From Paenibacillus wynnii (GTDB lineage Bacteria > Bacillota > Bacilli > Paenibacillales > Paenibacillaceae): DNA of 64,000 bases. Shown one piece after another: positions 34,096 through 43,042 of this stretch (the first letter of the stretch is position 1; each line of letters starts with the position of its first letter). The notes beneath the pieces were generated by a model. That model saw only the letters and a program-made list of their open reading frames with translations, did no database searches and was not told where the DNA came from. The stretch lies in NCBI RefSeq assembly GCF_030812855.1, contig NZ_JAUSTK010000006.1:1-64000 (forward strand), written 5' to 3'. Position numbers and translations under genes: made by a program.

Positions 34096-35100
34096 ATGAA
34101 GGATGTAATCATTATCGGAGCCGGACCCTGCGGACTATCTGCAGCTATAGAATGCCAGCGACAGGGCTTATCCAGCCTCATTATAGAAAAGAACTTTATT
34201 GTACACTCTATTTTTTTGTATCCAACAAACATGCAGTTCTTTAGCACCACAGAATTGCTTGAAATTGGCAATGTTCCTTTTACCTCTCCTAATGAGAAGC
34301 CTTTCCGTCACGAAGCGCTAGTCTATTATCGCCGTGCAGCCCAGCAGTATGGTCTGGAAATTGCAGCCTATGAGGAAGCGTTAAAGGTAGAGCCTCAGGA
34401 GGACGGAAGCTTTTCTGTACATACCTCGAACTTACGGGGAGAACAACAGGTCCACTCTGCAGCGAATGTCGTTATCGCTACGGGGTATTTTGACCAGCCT
34501 AATCTAATCGGAATTCCCGGTGAGGAACTGCCCAAAGTGACCCACTATTTCGGCGAGGCCCATCCATATACAGGTATGAAGGTTACTGTAATCGGAGGTA
34601 GCAACTCTGCAGTTGATGCGGCATTGGAGCTTATGCGTGTGGGGGCCTCTGTAGATATGGTGTACCGGGGAGATAGTATTTCTGACAATATCAAGCCTTG
34701 GGTACGCCCTATATTCGAAAGTATGGTTAAGAAAGATAAAATCACTTTGCATCTTCAGTCACGGGTCACAGAAATTACGGTGGACTCTGTAATTATCACC
34801 TCAAAGGATGGTTCAAAGACTACACTGGACAATGATTTTGTGCTCGCCTTAACCGGCTTCCGCCCGAGTAGGGTTCTACTCACTTCAGCAGGGGTCGCCA
34901 TGGACGATGATATGGACAAACCTACGTTTCATCCCGAAACCATGGAGAGCGACATTCCGGGTATCTATGTGGCTGGAGTTATTGCTTCCGGTCGAAATGC
35001 AAACGAGGTGTTTATCGAATCCGGTCGTGGTCACGGGAAGTTGATAGCAGATCATATTGTGTCTAAACAGATGGCCGGGGTAAGGGAGATGGGGCACTAA
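34096..35100 (+). CDS. ypdA: YpdA-family bacillithiol disulfide reductase
   Basis: An FAD- and NADPH-dependent oxidoreductase that reduces oxidised bacillithiol in low-GC Gram-positives. The 334-residue protein has the FAD dinucleotide-binding motif [14 protein letters not shown] (the Cys after GxGxP is characteristic), the NADPH motif [15 protein letters not shown], and ALTGFRPSR and [11 protein letters not shown] near the end. AACTGGGAGG precedes the start. The DUF441 gene begins one base after its stop, so they form an operon. Confidence 0.92.
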   Translation: MKDVIIIGAGPCGLSAAIECQRQGLSSLIIEKNFIVHSIFLYPTNMQFFSTTELLEIGNVPFTSPNEKPFRHEALVYYRRAAQQYGLEIAAYEEALKVEPQEDGSFSVHTSNLRGEQQVHSAANVVIATGYFDQPNLIGIPGEELPKVTHYFGEAHPYTGMKVTVIGGSNSAVDAALELMRVGASVDMVYRGDSISDNIKPWVRPIFESMVKKDKITLHLQSRVTEITVDSVIITSKDGSKTTLDNDFVLALTGFRPSRVLLTSAGVAMDDDMDKPTFHPETMESDIPGIYVAGVIASGRNANEVFIESGRGHGKLIADHIVSKQMAGVREMGH

Positions 35101-35101
35101 G

Positions 35102-35545
35102 ATGGATGTGACATCATTACTTTTGCTCGGACTCGCCGCCCTTGGTGTTATTAGCAGGAATTCACCAGTAACGATAGCCATGGTGTTCCTGCTCCTATTG
35201 CGTGTATTGGGATTTCATCAGGCTTTTCCTTGGCTCGAAAAGAACGGCCTGACCCTTGGTATTATCATCCTCACGATCGGGGTAATGACCCCGCTGGCCA
35301 GCGGCAAAATTTCTCTGCAAACCGTAGGGCAATCCTTCCTACACTGGAAATCCCTTTTGGCTATCGGGATCGGCATCCTTGTGGCTTATCTCGGTGGTCG
35401 TGGAGCTGTGTTGATGGGTAGCCAACCAACGATTGTGGCAGGTCTCCTGATCGGCACTGTTATCGGAGTCGCTTTTTTCAAAGGAGTACCTGTAGGTCCA
35501 CTGATCGCCGCCGGTATCCTTTCGCTGCTGATTGGCAGACTGTGA
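35102..35545 (+). CDS. DUF441 membrane protein (YeaL family)
   Basis: A 147-residue protein with four hydrophobic helices and Gly-rich turns, matching DUF441. Helix openings include [21 protein letters not shown] and [23 protein letters not shown]. Function is unknown. The start codon lies one base after the ypdA stop, indicating coupled expression. A terminator follows. Confidence 0.85.
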   Translation: MDVTSLLLLGLAALGVISRNSPVTIAMVFLLLLRVLGFHQAFPWLEKNGLTLGIIILTIGVMTPLASGKISLQTVGQSFLHWKSLLAIGIGILVAYLGGRGAVLMGSQPTIVAGLLIGTVIGVAFFKGVPVGPLIAAGILSLLIGRL

Positions 35546-35548
35546 ACG

Positions 35549-35594
35549 ACGAAAAGGGATCATCTCCGATGAGATAAATCCCTTTTCGTTCTTC
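35549..35594 (+). terminator. Terminator of the ypdA-DUF441 operon
   Basis: CGAAAAGGGAT and ATCCCTTTTCG pair around a 17-base loop, followed by TTCTTCT. The stem also carries T-rich flank in the other direction. Confidence 0.75.
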
Positions 35595-35621
35595 TATTTC
35601 ACTAAAATCAATGGCATTGTT

Positions 35622-35800
35622 ATGTTTAAGTGTACTTTGTGCAACTAAAATCACCGAAATGAGATGCAATGACCCTATAACTGCACTTTGTGCAGTTATT
35701 TTTGCAACAAAGGCTATAAATCCCAACCAGGCTGCTTTTTAGTTGTAATAAGTGCAATTAAAGTCCAGCCAAGCAGCTGTTCCCGTCAAATAAGTGTATG
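35622..35800. repeat. Degenerate hairpin-cored intergenic repeat
   Basis: Three similar segments are seen. One near 35629 is AGTGTACTTTGTGCAACT. One near 35680 is a perfect hairpin AACTGCAC-TTT-GTGCAGTT. One near 35743 is TAGTTGTAATAAGTGCAATTA. The spacing is about 52 and 62 bp, with unrelated spacer sequence. The arrangement resembles the 51-bp arrays elsewhere in the window, but unit identity is low. No gene is visible in this gap. Confidence 0.5.
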
Positions 35801-35822
35801 AAGTAAAGCTATTTTCACTAAA

Positions 35823-37574
35823 CTATCCATCCAGCCGCTGAACATTGAACAATCGAGCATAGCTTCCTTCTTTTAACAACATTAATTCATCATGTGTACC
35901 CTGTTCAGTTATTTCCCCGTTCTCGATGACAATAATCTGGTCTGCATGCGTTATCGTTGATAATCGATGAGCTACAATAAGCGTAGTACGCTGTGAGGAA
36001 AGGGATTGCAGCGATTGTTGGATCAAATGCTCCGATTCCAGATCCAACGCTGAAGTAGCTTCGTCCAAGATAAGCACCTTCGGATCTTTTAGGAATACAC
36101 GGGCAATGGCCACGCGCTGCTTCTGACCCCCTGACAGCTTCACCCCGCGCTCACCCACTTCGGTGTCATAACCTTGTGGAAGCATCTCAATAAAGTCATG
36201 GGCGTTGGCGGCTAGTGCTGCGGAAATGATCTCCTGCTCTGAAGCGTGCGGATTCCCGAATAGTATATTATCACGTACCGACCCGCTGAACAAAAAGTTA
36301 TCCTGCAGCACCATTCCGACAACTTTCCGCAGACTCTCCTGGGTTAGGCCTTTGATATCTTGCCCATCCATTTTAAGACTTCCTTCCTGAATGTCATAAA
36401 AACGCGGAATCAAACTAATTAGAGACGACTTTCCCCCGCCGCTCATGCCCACAAATGCAACGGTCTGCCCTGGCAGAATTTTCAAAGAAATATTCTTCAG
36501 CACCCATTCGTTCTCATCGTTATATTTGAACCAAACATGATCAAATTCGATGGATCCAGTCGCTCCTGTTAGCGGTTTTGCCCCGGGTTCATCAACGATA
36601 TCGTAAGGCTCCTCTAACAACTCCAGCACTCGTTCCAGCGATGCAGAGGCCTGCGTTAACACCGTTGAAGAGTTAATTAAACGGCGCAGAGGCGCATACA
36701 TTCTATCCAGGTAACCAAAGAAGGCAACGAACGTACCCAAAGTTAAATTACCGTGGATAACCTGATAACCCCCGTAACCGATAACCAGCAAAGGAGCAAT
36801 ATCCGTCAGGGTGTTAATAATCGCGAAGGTGAACGCATTCCAGCGTGTCTGGGCCATAGCTTTATCCAGAAAGTTACCGTTGATGCCTTCAAATTTCTTC
36901 TGGTCAAATCGCTCCATGGTGAAACTTCGGATGATGGATATCCCTTGGATCCGCTCATGCAGATAACCCTGAATACCGGCTAGTGCTGCCGAACGGTCTT
37001 TGGTGAGTATTTTAAGCCGCTTATACAGAGTGTTTACTGCAATACCATACAGAGGTAGAATGGCAATGGATACGAGTGCCAGCACCGGATTCAGATAAAC
37101 CATAAATGCCAGCGCGAAAAGAAGAGTGAACATATCCAGCCATACGTTCATCATACCGACTTCTACCAGATTCTTGGTCTGTTCAACGTCATTTATAAAC
37201 CGGGAGATGGCCTCCCCCACTTTGGTGTTCTGGTAGTAACGTAGCGACAACCGCTGCATATGCCCATAAAGCTTATTTCGCATATCGAATAATACTCTGC
37301 TTGTGATAAGCTGGGCAAAATACTGACGGTAATACTCTACCGGTCCTCTGATGACTACAAATAAAATAAGGGCTCCACCCAAAATGAGCATCAGCTGAGA
37401 CACACGGTCCTGGGCGGTCATTTGTGGGTTCAATAAAAGATCGTCCACCACATATTTCATAATCATGGGCAGCGTTAACGGAATGCTGAATTTAATCATA
37501 CCAATGAACAGCGTCAGTATAATTAATTTCATGTAAGGGCGTACGAAAGTAAAATATGATTTCCATTGTTTCAC
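35823..37574 (-). CDS. ABC exporter half-transporter (MsbA/YgaD-like)
   Basis: A 583-residue fused membrane and ATPase protein. The N-terminal domain has six helices (about 15-305). The nucleotide-binding domain has GMSGGGKSS, Q-loop VLQDNFLFSGSV, LSGGQKQR, LILDEATSALD and IVAHRLST, so the ATPase site is complete and it can work as a homodimer. Relatives export lipids or drugs, and the cargo is unknown. It is alone in its transcription unit. Confidence 0.9.
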   Translation of the reverse strand: MKQWKSYFTFVRPYMKLIILTLFIGMIKFSIPLTLPMIMKYVVDDLLLNPQMTAQDRVSQLMLILGGALILFVVIRGPVEYYRQYFAQLITSRVLFDMRNKLYGHMQRLSLRYYQNTKVGEAISRFINDVEQTKNLVEVGMMNVWLDMFTLLFALAFMVYLNPVLALVSIAILPLYGIAVNTLYKRLKILTKDRSAALAGIQGYLHERIQGISIIRSFTMERFDQKKFEGINGNFLDKAMAQTRWNAFTFAIINTLTDIAPLLVIGYGGYQVIHGNLTLGTFVAFFGYLDRMYAPLRRLINSSTVLTQASASLERVLELLEEPYDIVDEPGAKPLTGATGSIEFDHVWFKYNDENEWVLKNISLKILPGQTVAFVGMSGGGKSSLISLIPRFYDIQEGSLKMDGQDIKGLTQESLRKVVGMVLQDNFLFSGSVRDNILFGNPHASEQEIISAALAANAHDFIEMLPQGYDTEVGERGVKLSGGQKQRVAIARVFLKDPKVLILDEATSALDLESEHLIQQSLQSLSSQRTTLIVAHRLSTITHADQIIVIENGEITEQGTHDELMLLKEGSYARLFNVQRLDG

Positions 37575-37698
37575 AGTTTTATTCTATCCTTTCCTAGTAC
37601 CATGCACACAACAATTATTGACTTTTGCTCTATACAGTGTTTTTATAATTTTAAGTCCTTTAGGACTATAGTAGTACCGTAACCTCAGGAGGATAACG

Positions 37699-38220
37699 AT
37701 GTCCAGACAATTTGTGACGGAAGCCGTCATGATGGCGATTTACGGCCAGCTTCTTGTACCGCGAGGCCCTGTAGAATATATTGTGCCATATACGAGTGTG
37801 CTCGAACTGTACGAACTGCAAGACAGCGAAGAACCGCTGATGAATTTCCCGGAAGATGATACGCATGTCAAAGGTAAAATCAAAGAACTAATCAACTACT
37901 TCGAAGCCCCCTTGAATAAGAAAAAGATCAATCGTTGTCTAGCAATGCCCTGGGCAAAAAGCTCAACAATTCTGCTTGGCGGGCAGGCACAAATGGTCAT
38001 CATCAACAGCATGGATTCGGCGCAATACGGCGAAACGTTCGATCCCATTGAAACCGAGCTTCTACTGACCTCTCAGCGTGAGAAAACGCCTATTTTAACG
38101 GATCAATTCGAACTTATTCAGCGGATTATCGAAGGTGGGGTTCCCGTCCAAGTGTATGATATTGATGATTTTGATTTTGCCATGGAAGAAGGTACACGCA
38201 GCTCTCTCACCGATAATTAG
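37699..38220 (+). CDS. Uncharacterised Paenibacillus-type protein
   Basis: A 173-residue protein starting MSRQFVTEAVMMAIYGQLL with AGGAGGAT upstream. It is soluble and acidic at the C-terminus (YDIDDFDFAMEEG). Homologues I recall are found in Paenibacillus and are sometimes annotated as ADP-heptose synthase, but I see no Rossmann nucleotidyl motif or ribokinase signature here. I would not use that name. Function is unknown. Confidence 0.7.
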   Translation: MSRQFVTEAVMMAIYGQLLVPRGPVEYIVPYTSVLELYELQDSEEPLMNFPEDDTHVKGKIKELINYFEAPLNKKKINRCLAMPWAKSSTILLGGQAQMVIINSMDSAQYGETFDPIETELLLTSQREKTPILTDQFELIQRIIEGGVPVQVYDIDDFDFAMEEGTRSSLTDN

Positions 38221-38260
38221 AAACTACAACTGTGGTCTGATCACCGCTGTACATTAGGAA

Positions 38261-38289
38261 AGCCCATGCTTATCGCAAGGGCTTTTATT
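38261..38289 (+). terminator. Terminator after the uncharacterised gene
   Basis: AAGCCC and GGGCTT arms are followed by TTATTG. The stem is short, so this is a moderate call. Confidence 0.5.
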
Positions 38290-38305
38290 GCTGCAGTGAT
38301 TCCAA

Positions 38306-38614
38306 TCAATCGCCGGCTGCTGTCTTGGCCTCATATTTGTACTCTATATCATCCTCGGCCTCAGAGTATACCACAGACAGTCCGTAACCCTCCATATACC
38401 AGAGGTCCTGTTCCTCTATATAGAATATAATTCCTTCTTGCGTAGTCTCAATTCTCGGACGTGCCGGTGGTTCTATGGCTATACCGAGCGAGAATCCAGG
38501 ATGCAATCCACCGCCCGAACTATAACGGGGAAATAATCGAATATAACCTCCTTCTGTAACTCCAAGCTCCCTTTTAAACCAGGAGGCAGCTTCTTTACTG
38601 ATAACGATACTCAT
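38306..38614 (-). CDS. HesB/YneR-like small protein
   Basis: A 102-residue protein of the HesB/IscA-related core family (MSIVISKEAASWFKRELGV, GYIRLFPRYSSGGGLHPGFSLGI). The three Cys that bind iron-sulfur clusters in true IscA/SufA proteins are absent. It therefore belongs to the YneR/YfhF-type subgroup, whose role is unknown. AGTGGAGAG precedes the start. Confidence 0.82.
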   Translation of the reverse strand: MSIVISKEAASWFKRELGVTEGGYIRLFPRYSSGGGLHPGFSLGIAIEPPARPRIETTQEGIIFYIEEQDLWYMEGYGLSVVYSEAEDDIEYKYEAKTAAGD

Positions 38615-38693
38615 GGCTCTCCACTCCTTTGTGTCCCTACATCATACTTAAAAAAATGAATTTTACCAAATTAGAAAATCCTAAAATTCCATT

Positions 38694-38723
38694 TGACAAG
38701 ATCTCAGACTGAGTGATAAACTC
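38694..38723 (+). promoter_or_regulatory. Promoter of the bmr leader transcript
   Basis: TTGACA (38694-38699), with TAAACT at 38718-38723 (18-bp spacer) or GATAAA at 38716-38721 (16-bp spacer) as -10. It lies about 55-80 bp before the leader ORF. Confidence 0.6.
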
Positions 38724-38777
38724 TGAACATAACTTAGGTCTTCAAGTTATTACCAAATTAACGAAAGGGTGAGCGCG

Positions 38778-38870
38778 GTGTTTAATCCAGTAATGAACCA
38801 TTACTTTACTATTGTCCTCAACTACACACAACCAAATACCGAAGCAGCCCATGTGGTGAAACCTTCCTGA
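38778..38870 (+). CDS. Putative BmrB-like leader peptide (30 residues)
   Basis: A GTG-started open frame beginning MFNPVMNHYFTIV and ending HVVKPS, preceded by GAAAGGGTGAG at good spacing. It ends 100 bp before a strong intrinsic terminator that precedes the bmrC-type gene. In B. subtilis the small gene bmrB has exactly this position. Its translation controls read-through into bmrCD when ribosome-targeting antibiotics are present. I infer the same role here from layout; sequence similarity to BmrB is not established. Confidence 0.6.
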   Translation: MFNPVMNHYFTIVLNYTQPNTEAAHVVKPS

Positions 38871-38969
38871 AGCAATTGCGATTTACTTTAATCGCATCAC
38901 TTTAGAACATGAAAGTTTATTCCATGCCAGGTGCTGCTTAGCGCCGTGCGCATGATAGTCTCTAATTAT

Positions 38970-39005
38970 AGGCATATCGTCCGTTTTCGGATGATATGCC
39001 TTTTT
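38970..39005 (+). terminator. Attenuator terminator upstream of bmrC
   Basis: AGGCATATCGTCC and GGATGATATGCCT form a 13-bp stem (one G-T pair) around GTTTTC, followed by TTTTT. It lies between the leader ORF and the transporter genes, with no second promoter that I can see downstream. Full expression of the operon therefore needs read-through. Confidence 0.85.
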
Positions 39006-39061
39006 GTATGCCTTAGAGCAAAGCACCACACTAAAAATTATTCCGAAAGAAGGGATTTACT

Positions 39062-40810
39062 TTGTTCTCTGTTCTCAAAAATCTCGGTTGGTTTTTTCAC
39101 CGGGAAAAAAGACGTTATGTCATTGGTCTTGTCTTACTTATTGCAGCCGGTGTGCTGGAGCTTCTCCCTCCCCGTCTCTTGGGTAATGCCATTGACGAAA
39201 TTGTGAGCGGTTCGATTACAGCTGTTTCGTTAACCAAGTATATTGTCATGATCGTTGTCATGCTGCTCACGATCTATTGGATCACGTACATATGGATGCA
39301 TAAACTGTTCGGCGGCTCCAATCTCGTGGAACGCCTGCTGCGCTCCCGGTTTATGAATCATTTGATGTCGATGACCCCTTCCTTCTTCGAGCGCAACCGT
39401 ACCGGTGATCTAATGGCCCGGGCAACGAATGATATTCGTGCAGTCTCAGCTACCGTAGGTTTCGGTATGTTAACACTGGTGGATTCCACCATATTTCTCT
39501 CAGTTGTACTTCTGGCTATGGGTTTTCTCGTTAGCTGGAAGCTGACACTCGCGGCAGTATTGCCTCTTCCGCTAATCGCAGTAGCTATGATTTTCTATGG
39601 CAGAGCTATTCATGATCGTTATAGTCTTGCACAGGACGCCTTTGGAGATATGAATGATCAGGTACTCGAGTCCGTATCCGGTGTGCGTGTTATCCGCGCG
39701 TATGTGCAGGAACGATTGGATGAGAAGCGATTCTCGGACATTACTGAAGATGTATATCGTAAAAATATGGCCGTGGCCCGTGTTGATGCCTTTTTCGAAC
39801 CCACCATTCGCTTATGTGTCGGGATGAGTTACATCATCGGACTCACCTACGGGATCTACCTCGTCTTTCGCAATCAGATTACATTAGGCGATCTAGTTTC
39901 CTTTAATATGTATCTCGGAATGATTGTATGGCCTATGTTCGCCATTGGAGAGTTGATTAATATAATGCAACGCGGCGGTGCTTCACTCGAACGTATTGAT
40001 GAAACCACAAATACCAAACCCGACGTGATGGATGTAGCACATCCAACTGAAGTTGCTAGCCCGACCCGTATTGAGATGAACCAGGTCACCTTCCGATACC
40101 CGACCTCAACCGTTGATAATCTAAGTAAGGTTAGCTTGTCCCTCTCCCAGGGTGAGACGCTTGGGATTGTAGGCCGCACCGGTAGCGGAAAATCAACGCT
40201 ATTGAAGCAGCTGCTTCATGAATATCCGACAGGATCCGGCGATATACTGATTTCCGGTGTGCCAATTGAACATATTACCCTTGACCGATTGCATAGCTGG
40301 ATGGGTTACGTGCCTCAGGAGCAGATCCTTTTCTCCAAAACCGTCCGTCAGAATATTCAGTTTGGTTATGAAGATGCCAATGATGATCGGATTATGGAAG
40401 CCATCACCACAGCGGCCTTTCAAAGTGATCTCGGTACATTATCGGATGGATTGGACACTTTAGTTGGAGAACGGGGTGTTTCTCTCTCCGGCGGACAAAA
40501 ACAACGTGTCTCCCTCTCGCGGGCCTTTATCTCAAATCCTGATATTCTGATCCTTGACGATGCGCTTTCAGCTGTCGATGCACGTACAGAAGCCCGAATC
40601 ATTGAGAACATCCGCAGCCAACGGGCCGGAAAGACAACTCTGATCTCCACCCACCGACTTTCTGCCATTGAGCATGCCGATCAAATTGTTGTGTTGGACA
40701 ATGGTTATATTACGGAACGAGGTACCCACCAAGAGCTGTTAGATCTAAATGGCTGGTATCGTGAGCAATATGATCGTCAGCAGGTGGAGAATAACTTATC
40801 AAATGACTAA
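39062..40810 (+). CDS. bmrC: Heterodimeric multidrug ABC transporter subunit, BmrC/YheI-like
   Basis: Half of a drug-exporting heterodimer. The 582-residue protein starts with TTG (AAGAAGGGA seven bases upstream) and has six helices. The nucleotide-binding domain has GRTGSGKST (371-379), Q-loop YVPQEQILFS, LSGGQKQR (475-482) and Walker B LILDDALSAVD. The catalytic Glu is replaced by Asp (residue 500), which marks the degenerate ATPase site of BmrC-type subunits. The His switch is STHRLS. The partner gene follows 19-28 bp downstream. Expression is probably controlled by the upstream leader and terminator. Confidence 0.9.
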   Translation: MFSVLKNLGWFFHREKRRYVIGLVLLIAAGVLELLPPRLLGNAIDEIVSGSITAVSLTKYIVMIVVMLLTIYWITYIWMHKLFGGSNLVERLLRSRFMNHLMSMTPSFFERNRTGDLMARATNDIRAVSATVGFGMLTLVDSTIFLSVVLLAMGFLVSWKLTLAAVLPLPLIAVAMIFYGRAIHDRYSLAQDAFGDMNDQVLESVSGVRVIRAYVQERLDEKRFSDITEDVYRKNMAVARVDAFFEPTIRLCVGMSYIIGLTYGIYLVFRNQITLGDLVSFNMYLGMIVWPMFAIGELINIMQRGGASLERIDETTNTKPDVMDVAHPTEVASPTRIEMNQVTFRYPTSTVDNLSKVSLSLSQGETLGIVGRTGSGKSTLLKQLLHEYPTGSGDILISGVPIEHITLDRLHSWMGYVPQEQILFSKTVRQNIQFGYEDANDDRIMEAITTAAFQSDLGTLSDGLDTLVGERGVSLSGGQKQRVSLSRAFISNPDILILDDALSAVDARTEARIIENIRSQRAGKTTLISTHRLSAIEHADQIVVLDNGYITERGTHQELLDLNGWYREQYDRQQVENNLSND

Positions 40811-40838
40811 TCATGCAAACTTTTAGGAGGTGTCACTG

Positions 40839-42914
40839 TTGACACAAAGTACAGGCAAACGCCTGCTTCAATACGCATTAACAGCTAAAAAAACATTTAT
40901 TTCGGCCCTTCTGCTGCTCTCCATCGGTGTAGGAGCAGAGCTTGCAGGCCCTTTTATCGCCAAAAATATGATCGACAATCACATGTTGGCCATCGAAAAA
41001 CCCTACTACCAGACAAACTCGCCAGACGAAGCGGCAGTTTACAACGACAAGTTATATAAACGGGCCGATCGATTCGAGCCGGGTGAGAGCAAAGGCCAGG
41101 AAATCCGTCTGCTTCAGGAGGGACGCAGCTTTTACTTTATCAACGAACCTGTAGAACAACCTGAGGGTGAGCGAACTTACCGTGACGGAGAATTGCATAT
41201 TGTACGCGGTGAGACTGAGGTTACTTATCCCGCAGTCAAACTATCGGCGGATGAACTATTTGCCTTCTATAAACCGGAACTTCCGGGTATTTATGAACTG
41301 GTTGGATTGTACGCGCTGTTTCTAGTCATATCCATCTTTGCTGAATTCGGCAAAACCTACTGGCTGCAATCTTCAGCCAATCAGGTTATTCGCAAGCTGC
41401 GAACCGATGTCTACGCGCATATTCAGCGTCTTCCTGTTTACTTTTTTGACAATCTGCCTGCGGGTAAGGTCGTTTCCCGGGTAACCAATGATACCGAAGC
41501 CATCAAGGACCTGTTCATTGCGGTTCTATCTAATTTCAGTACGGGTATTATCAATCTGATCGGTGTATATATTGCCTTGTTTCTACTCGATATCCGATTG
41601 GGTCTGATCAGCTTGTTCATTATACCGATTCTGGTGCTATGGATTATCTTCTACCGCAAAGTGGCTACCAAATACAATACAATTATTCGCTCACGTCTTA
41701 GTGAGATCAATGCAATCATCAATGAATCCATTCAAGGGATGTCGATCATCCGTATTTTCCGCCGCCAGAAGCAGCGTCGTGAAGAATTCGAAAACCTTAA
41801 CGATGATTATTTGAAGTATCAAAATAAAATGCTTAACCTGAATGCCTTCACCTCCCATAATCTGGTGAATTCCTTACGCAGTCTTTCTTTTGTGCTAGTG
41901 TTATGGTATTTCGGTTTTGGCAGTCTGGGCGGCAATACCTTTGTTTCCTTGGGTGTACTCTACGCCTTCGTAGATGTGCTCGGACGGATGTTTCACCCCA
42001 TTACAGGGATGGTCAATCAGTTAGCCAATCTGGATACCTCCATGGTATCTGCGGGGCGCTTGTTTACACTCATGGATGAACCCGGAGAACCCGTAACAGA
42101 TGGCTCCATGCCACGCTACAAGGGAAATGTGGTTTTTAAGGATGTATCCTTTGCTTACAAAAAAGACTTCGTATTGCGTGACATTTCATTCGAAGCCCGT
42201 CCAGGCCAAACGGTCGCACTTGTGGGGCATACAGGCTCCGGCAAAAGCTCGATCATCAATCTGCTGTTCCGTTTCTATGATCCTCAGCAAGGGTCAATCT
42301 CCATTGATGGTCAAGAGGTCAAGGATATTCCGAAGCAGTGGCTGCGCAGTCATATGGGAATTGTTCTGCAGGACCCATATCTCTTCACGGGTACGATTGC
42401 TTCCAATGTGAGTCTCGGCGATGAACGTATTTCACGTGAAAGAGTGGAACGGGCTTTACGCGAGGTAGGCGCAGATAAATTGCTGTCTCATCTACCGCTT
42501 GGGTTCGATGAACCTGTTGTAGAAAAAGGAAGCACCCTTTCTGCGGGGCAGCGCCAGCTCATTTCCTTTGCACGCGCCCTTTCCTTCGATCCTGCAATCC
42601 TTATTCTCGATGAAGCTACCTCTAATATCGATACGGAGACGGAGAGTATTATTCAAGAGGCGCTTGAGGTGCTGAAAAAGGGACGCACAACCTTTATCAT
42701 TGCTCACCGTCTATCCACGATTCGCAGTGCTGATCAGATTCTAGTGCTCCATCACGGAGAAATTGTAGAGCGCGGCAACCATGATGAGCTAATGGCCCTT
42801 GGCGGCAGATACTTCCGTATGTATCAGCTTCAGGTGGGTGCCATAACTGCAAGCAGCGGAGCTAATGACAAGCATTCTACAACTCTCCGTCATTCCCCGG
42901 AAGGCAGCTTTTAA
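40839..42914 (+). CDS. bmrD: Heterodimeric multidrug ABC transporter subunit, BmrD/YheH-like
   Basis: Partner of the BmrC-like protein, 691 residues from the TTG at 40839. TTAGGAGG lies eight to nine bases upstream, and the GTG at 40830 is too close to it. A large extracytoplasmic insertion of about 100 residues follows the first helix (YYQTNSPDEAAVYNDKLYKR onward), a BmrD trait. The nucleotide-binding domain has GHTGSGKSS, the non-canonical signature LSAGQRQL, and Walker B LILDEATSNID with the catalytic Glu intact. The pair therefore has one competent and one degenerate ATP site, as in B. subtilis BmrCD. Confidence 0.9.
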   Translation: MTQSTGKRLLQYALTAKKTFISALLLLSIGVGAELAGPFIAKNMIDNHMLAIEKPYYQTNSPDEAAVYNDKLYKRADRFEPGESKGQEIRLLQEGRSFYFINEPVEQPEGERTYRDGELHIVRGETEVTYPAVKLSADELFAFYKPELPGIYELVGLYALFLVISIFAEFGKTYWLQSSANQVIRKLRTDVYAHIQRLPVYFFDNLPAGKVVSRVTNDTEAIKDLFIAVLSNFSTGIINLIGVYIALFLLDIRLGLISLFIIPILVLWIIFYRKVATKYNTIIRSRLSEINAIINESIQGMSIIRIFRRQKQRREEFENLNDDYLKYQNKMLNLNAFTSHNLVNSLRSLSFVLVLWYFGFGSLGGNTFVSLGVLYAFVDVLGRMFHPITGMVNQLANLDTSMVSAGRLFTLMDEPGEPVTDGSMPRYKGNVVFKDVSFAYKKDFVLRDISFEARPGQTVALVGHTGSGKSSIINLLFRFYDPQQGSISIDGQEVKDIPKQWLRSHMGIVLQDPYLFTGTIASNVSLGDERISRERVERALREVGADKLLSHLPLGFDEPVVEKGSTLSAGQRQLISFARALSFDPAILILDEATSNIDTETESIIQEALEVLKKGRTTFIIAHRLSTIRSADQILVLHHGEIVERGNHDELMALGGRYFRMYQLQVGAITASSGANDKHSTTLRHSPEGSF

Positions 42915-42931
42915 AGAACATTAATGGAGTG

Positions 42932-42972
42932 AAAACCCTGACCCGACTAGCGATACGGTGTCAGGGTTTTTT
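42932..42972 (+). terminator. Terminator of bmrCD
   Basis: AAACCCTGAC and GTCAGGGTTT pair around a 17-base loop, followed by TTTTG. Confidence 0.85.
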
Positions 42973-42979
42973 GTTGTTA

Positions 42980-43008
42980 TTGTAAGAGGAACATTCGTTC
43001 TGTATAAT
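42980..43008 (+). promoter_or_regulatory. Promoter of the YcaQ-like gene
   Basis: TTGTAA (42980-42985), 17 bp, perfect TATAAT (43003-43008), 34 bp before the TTG start. Confidence 0.65.
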
Positions 43009-43042
43009 GTAAATTAATACATATGAGCGGAGTGATCAAACA

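Noticed and set aside
37699..38220. ADP-heptose synthase annotation
   Set aside because: No nucleotidyltransferase or sugar kinase motif; the name used for relatives appears to be a propagated error.
38931..39206. 91-residue plus-strand frame overlapping the bmr leader and the bmrC start
   Set aside because: Runs through the attenuator terminator and overlaps bmrC in another frame.
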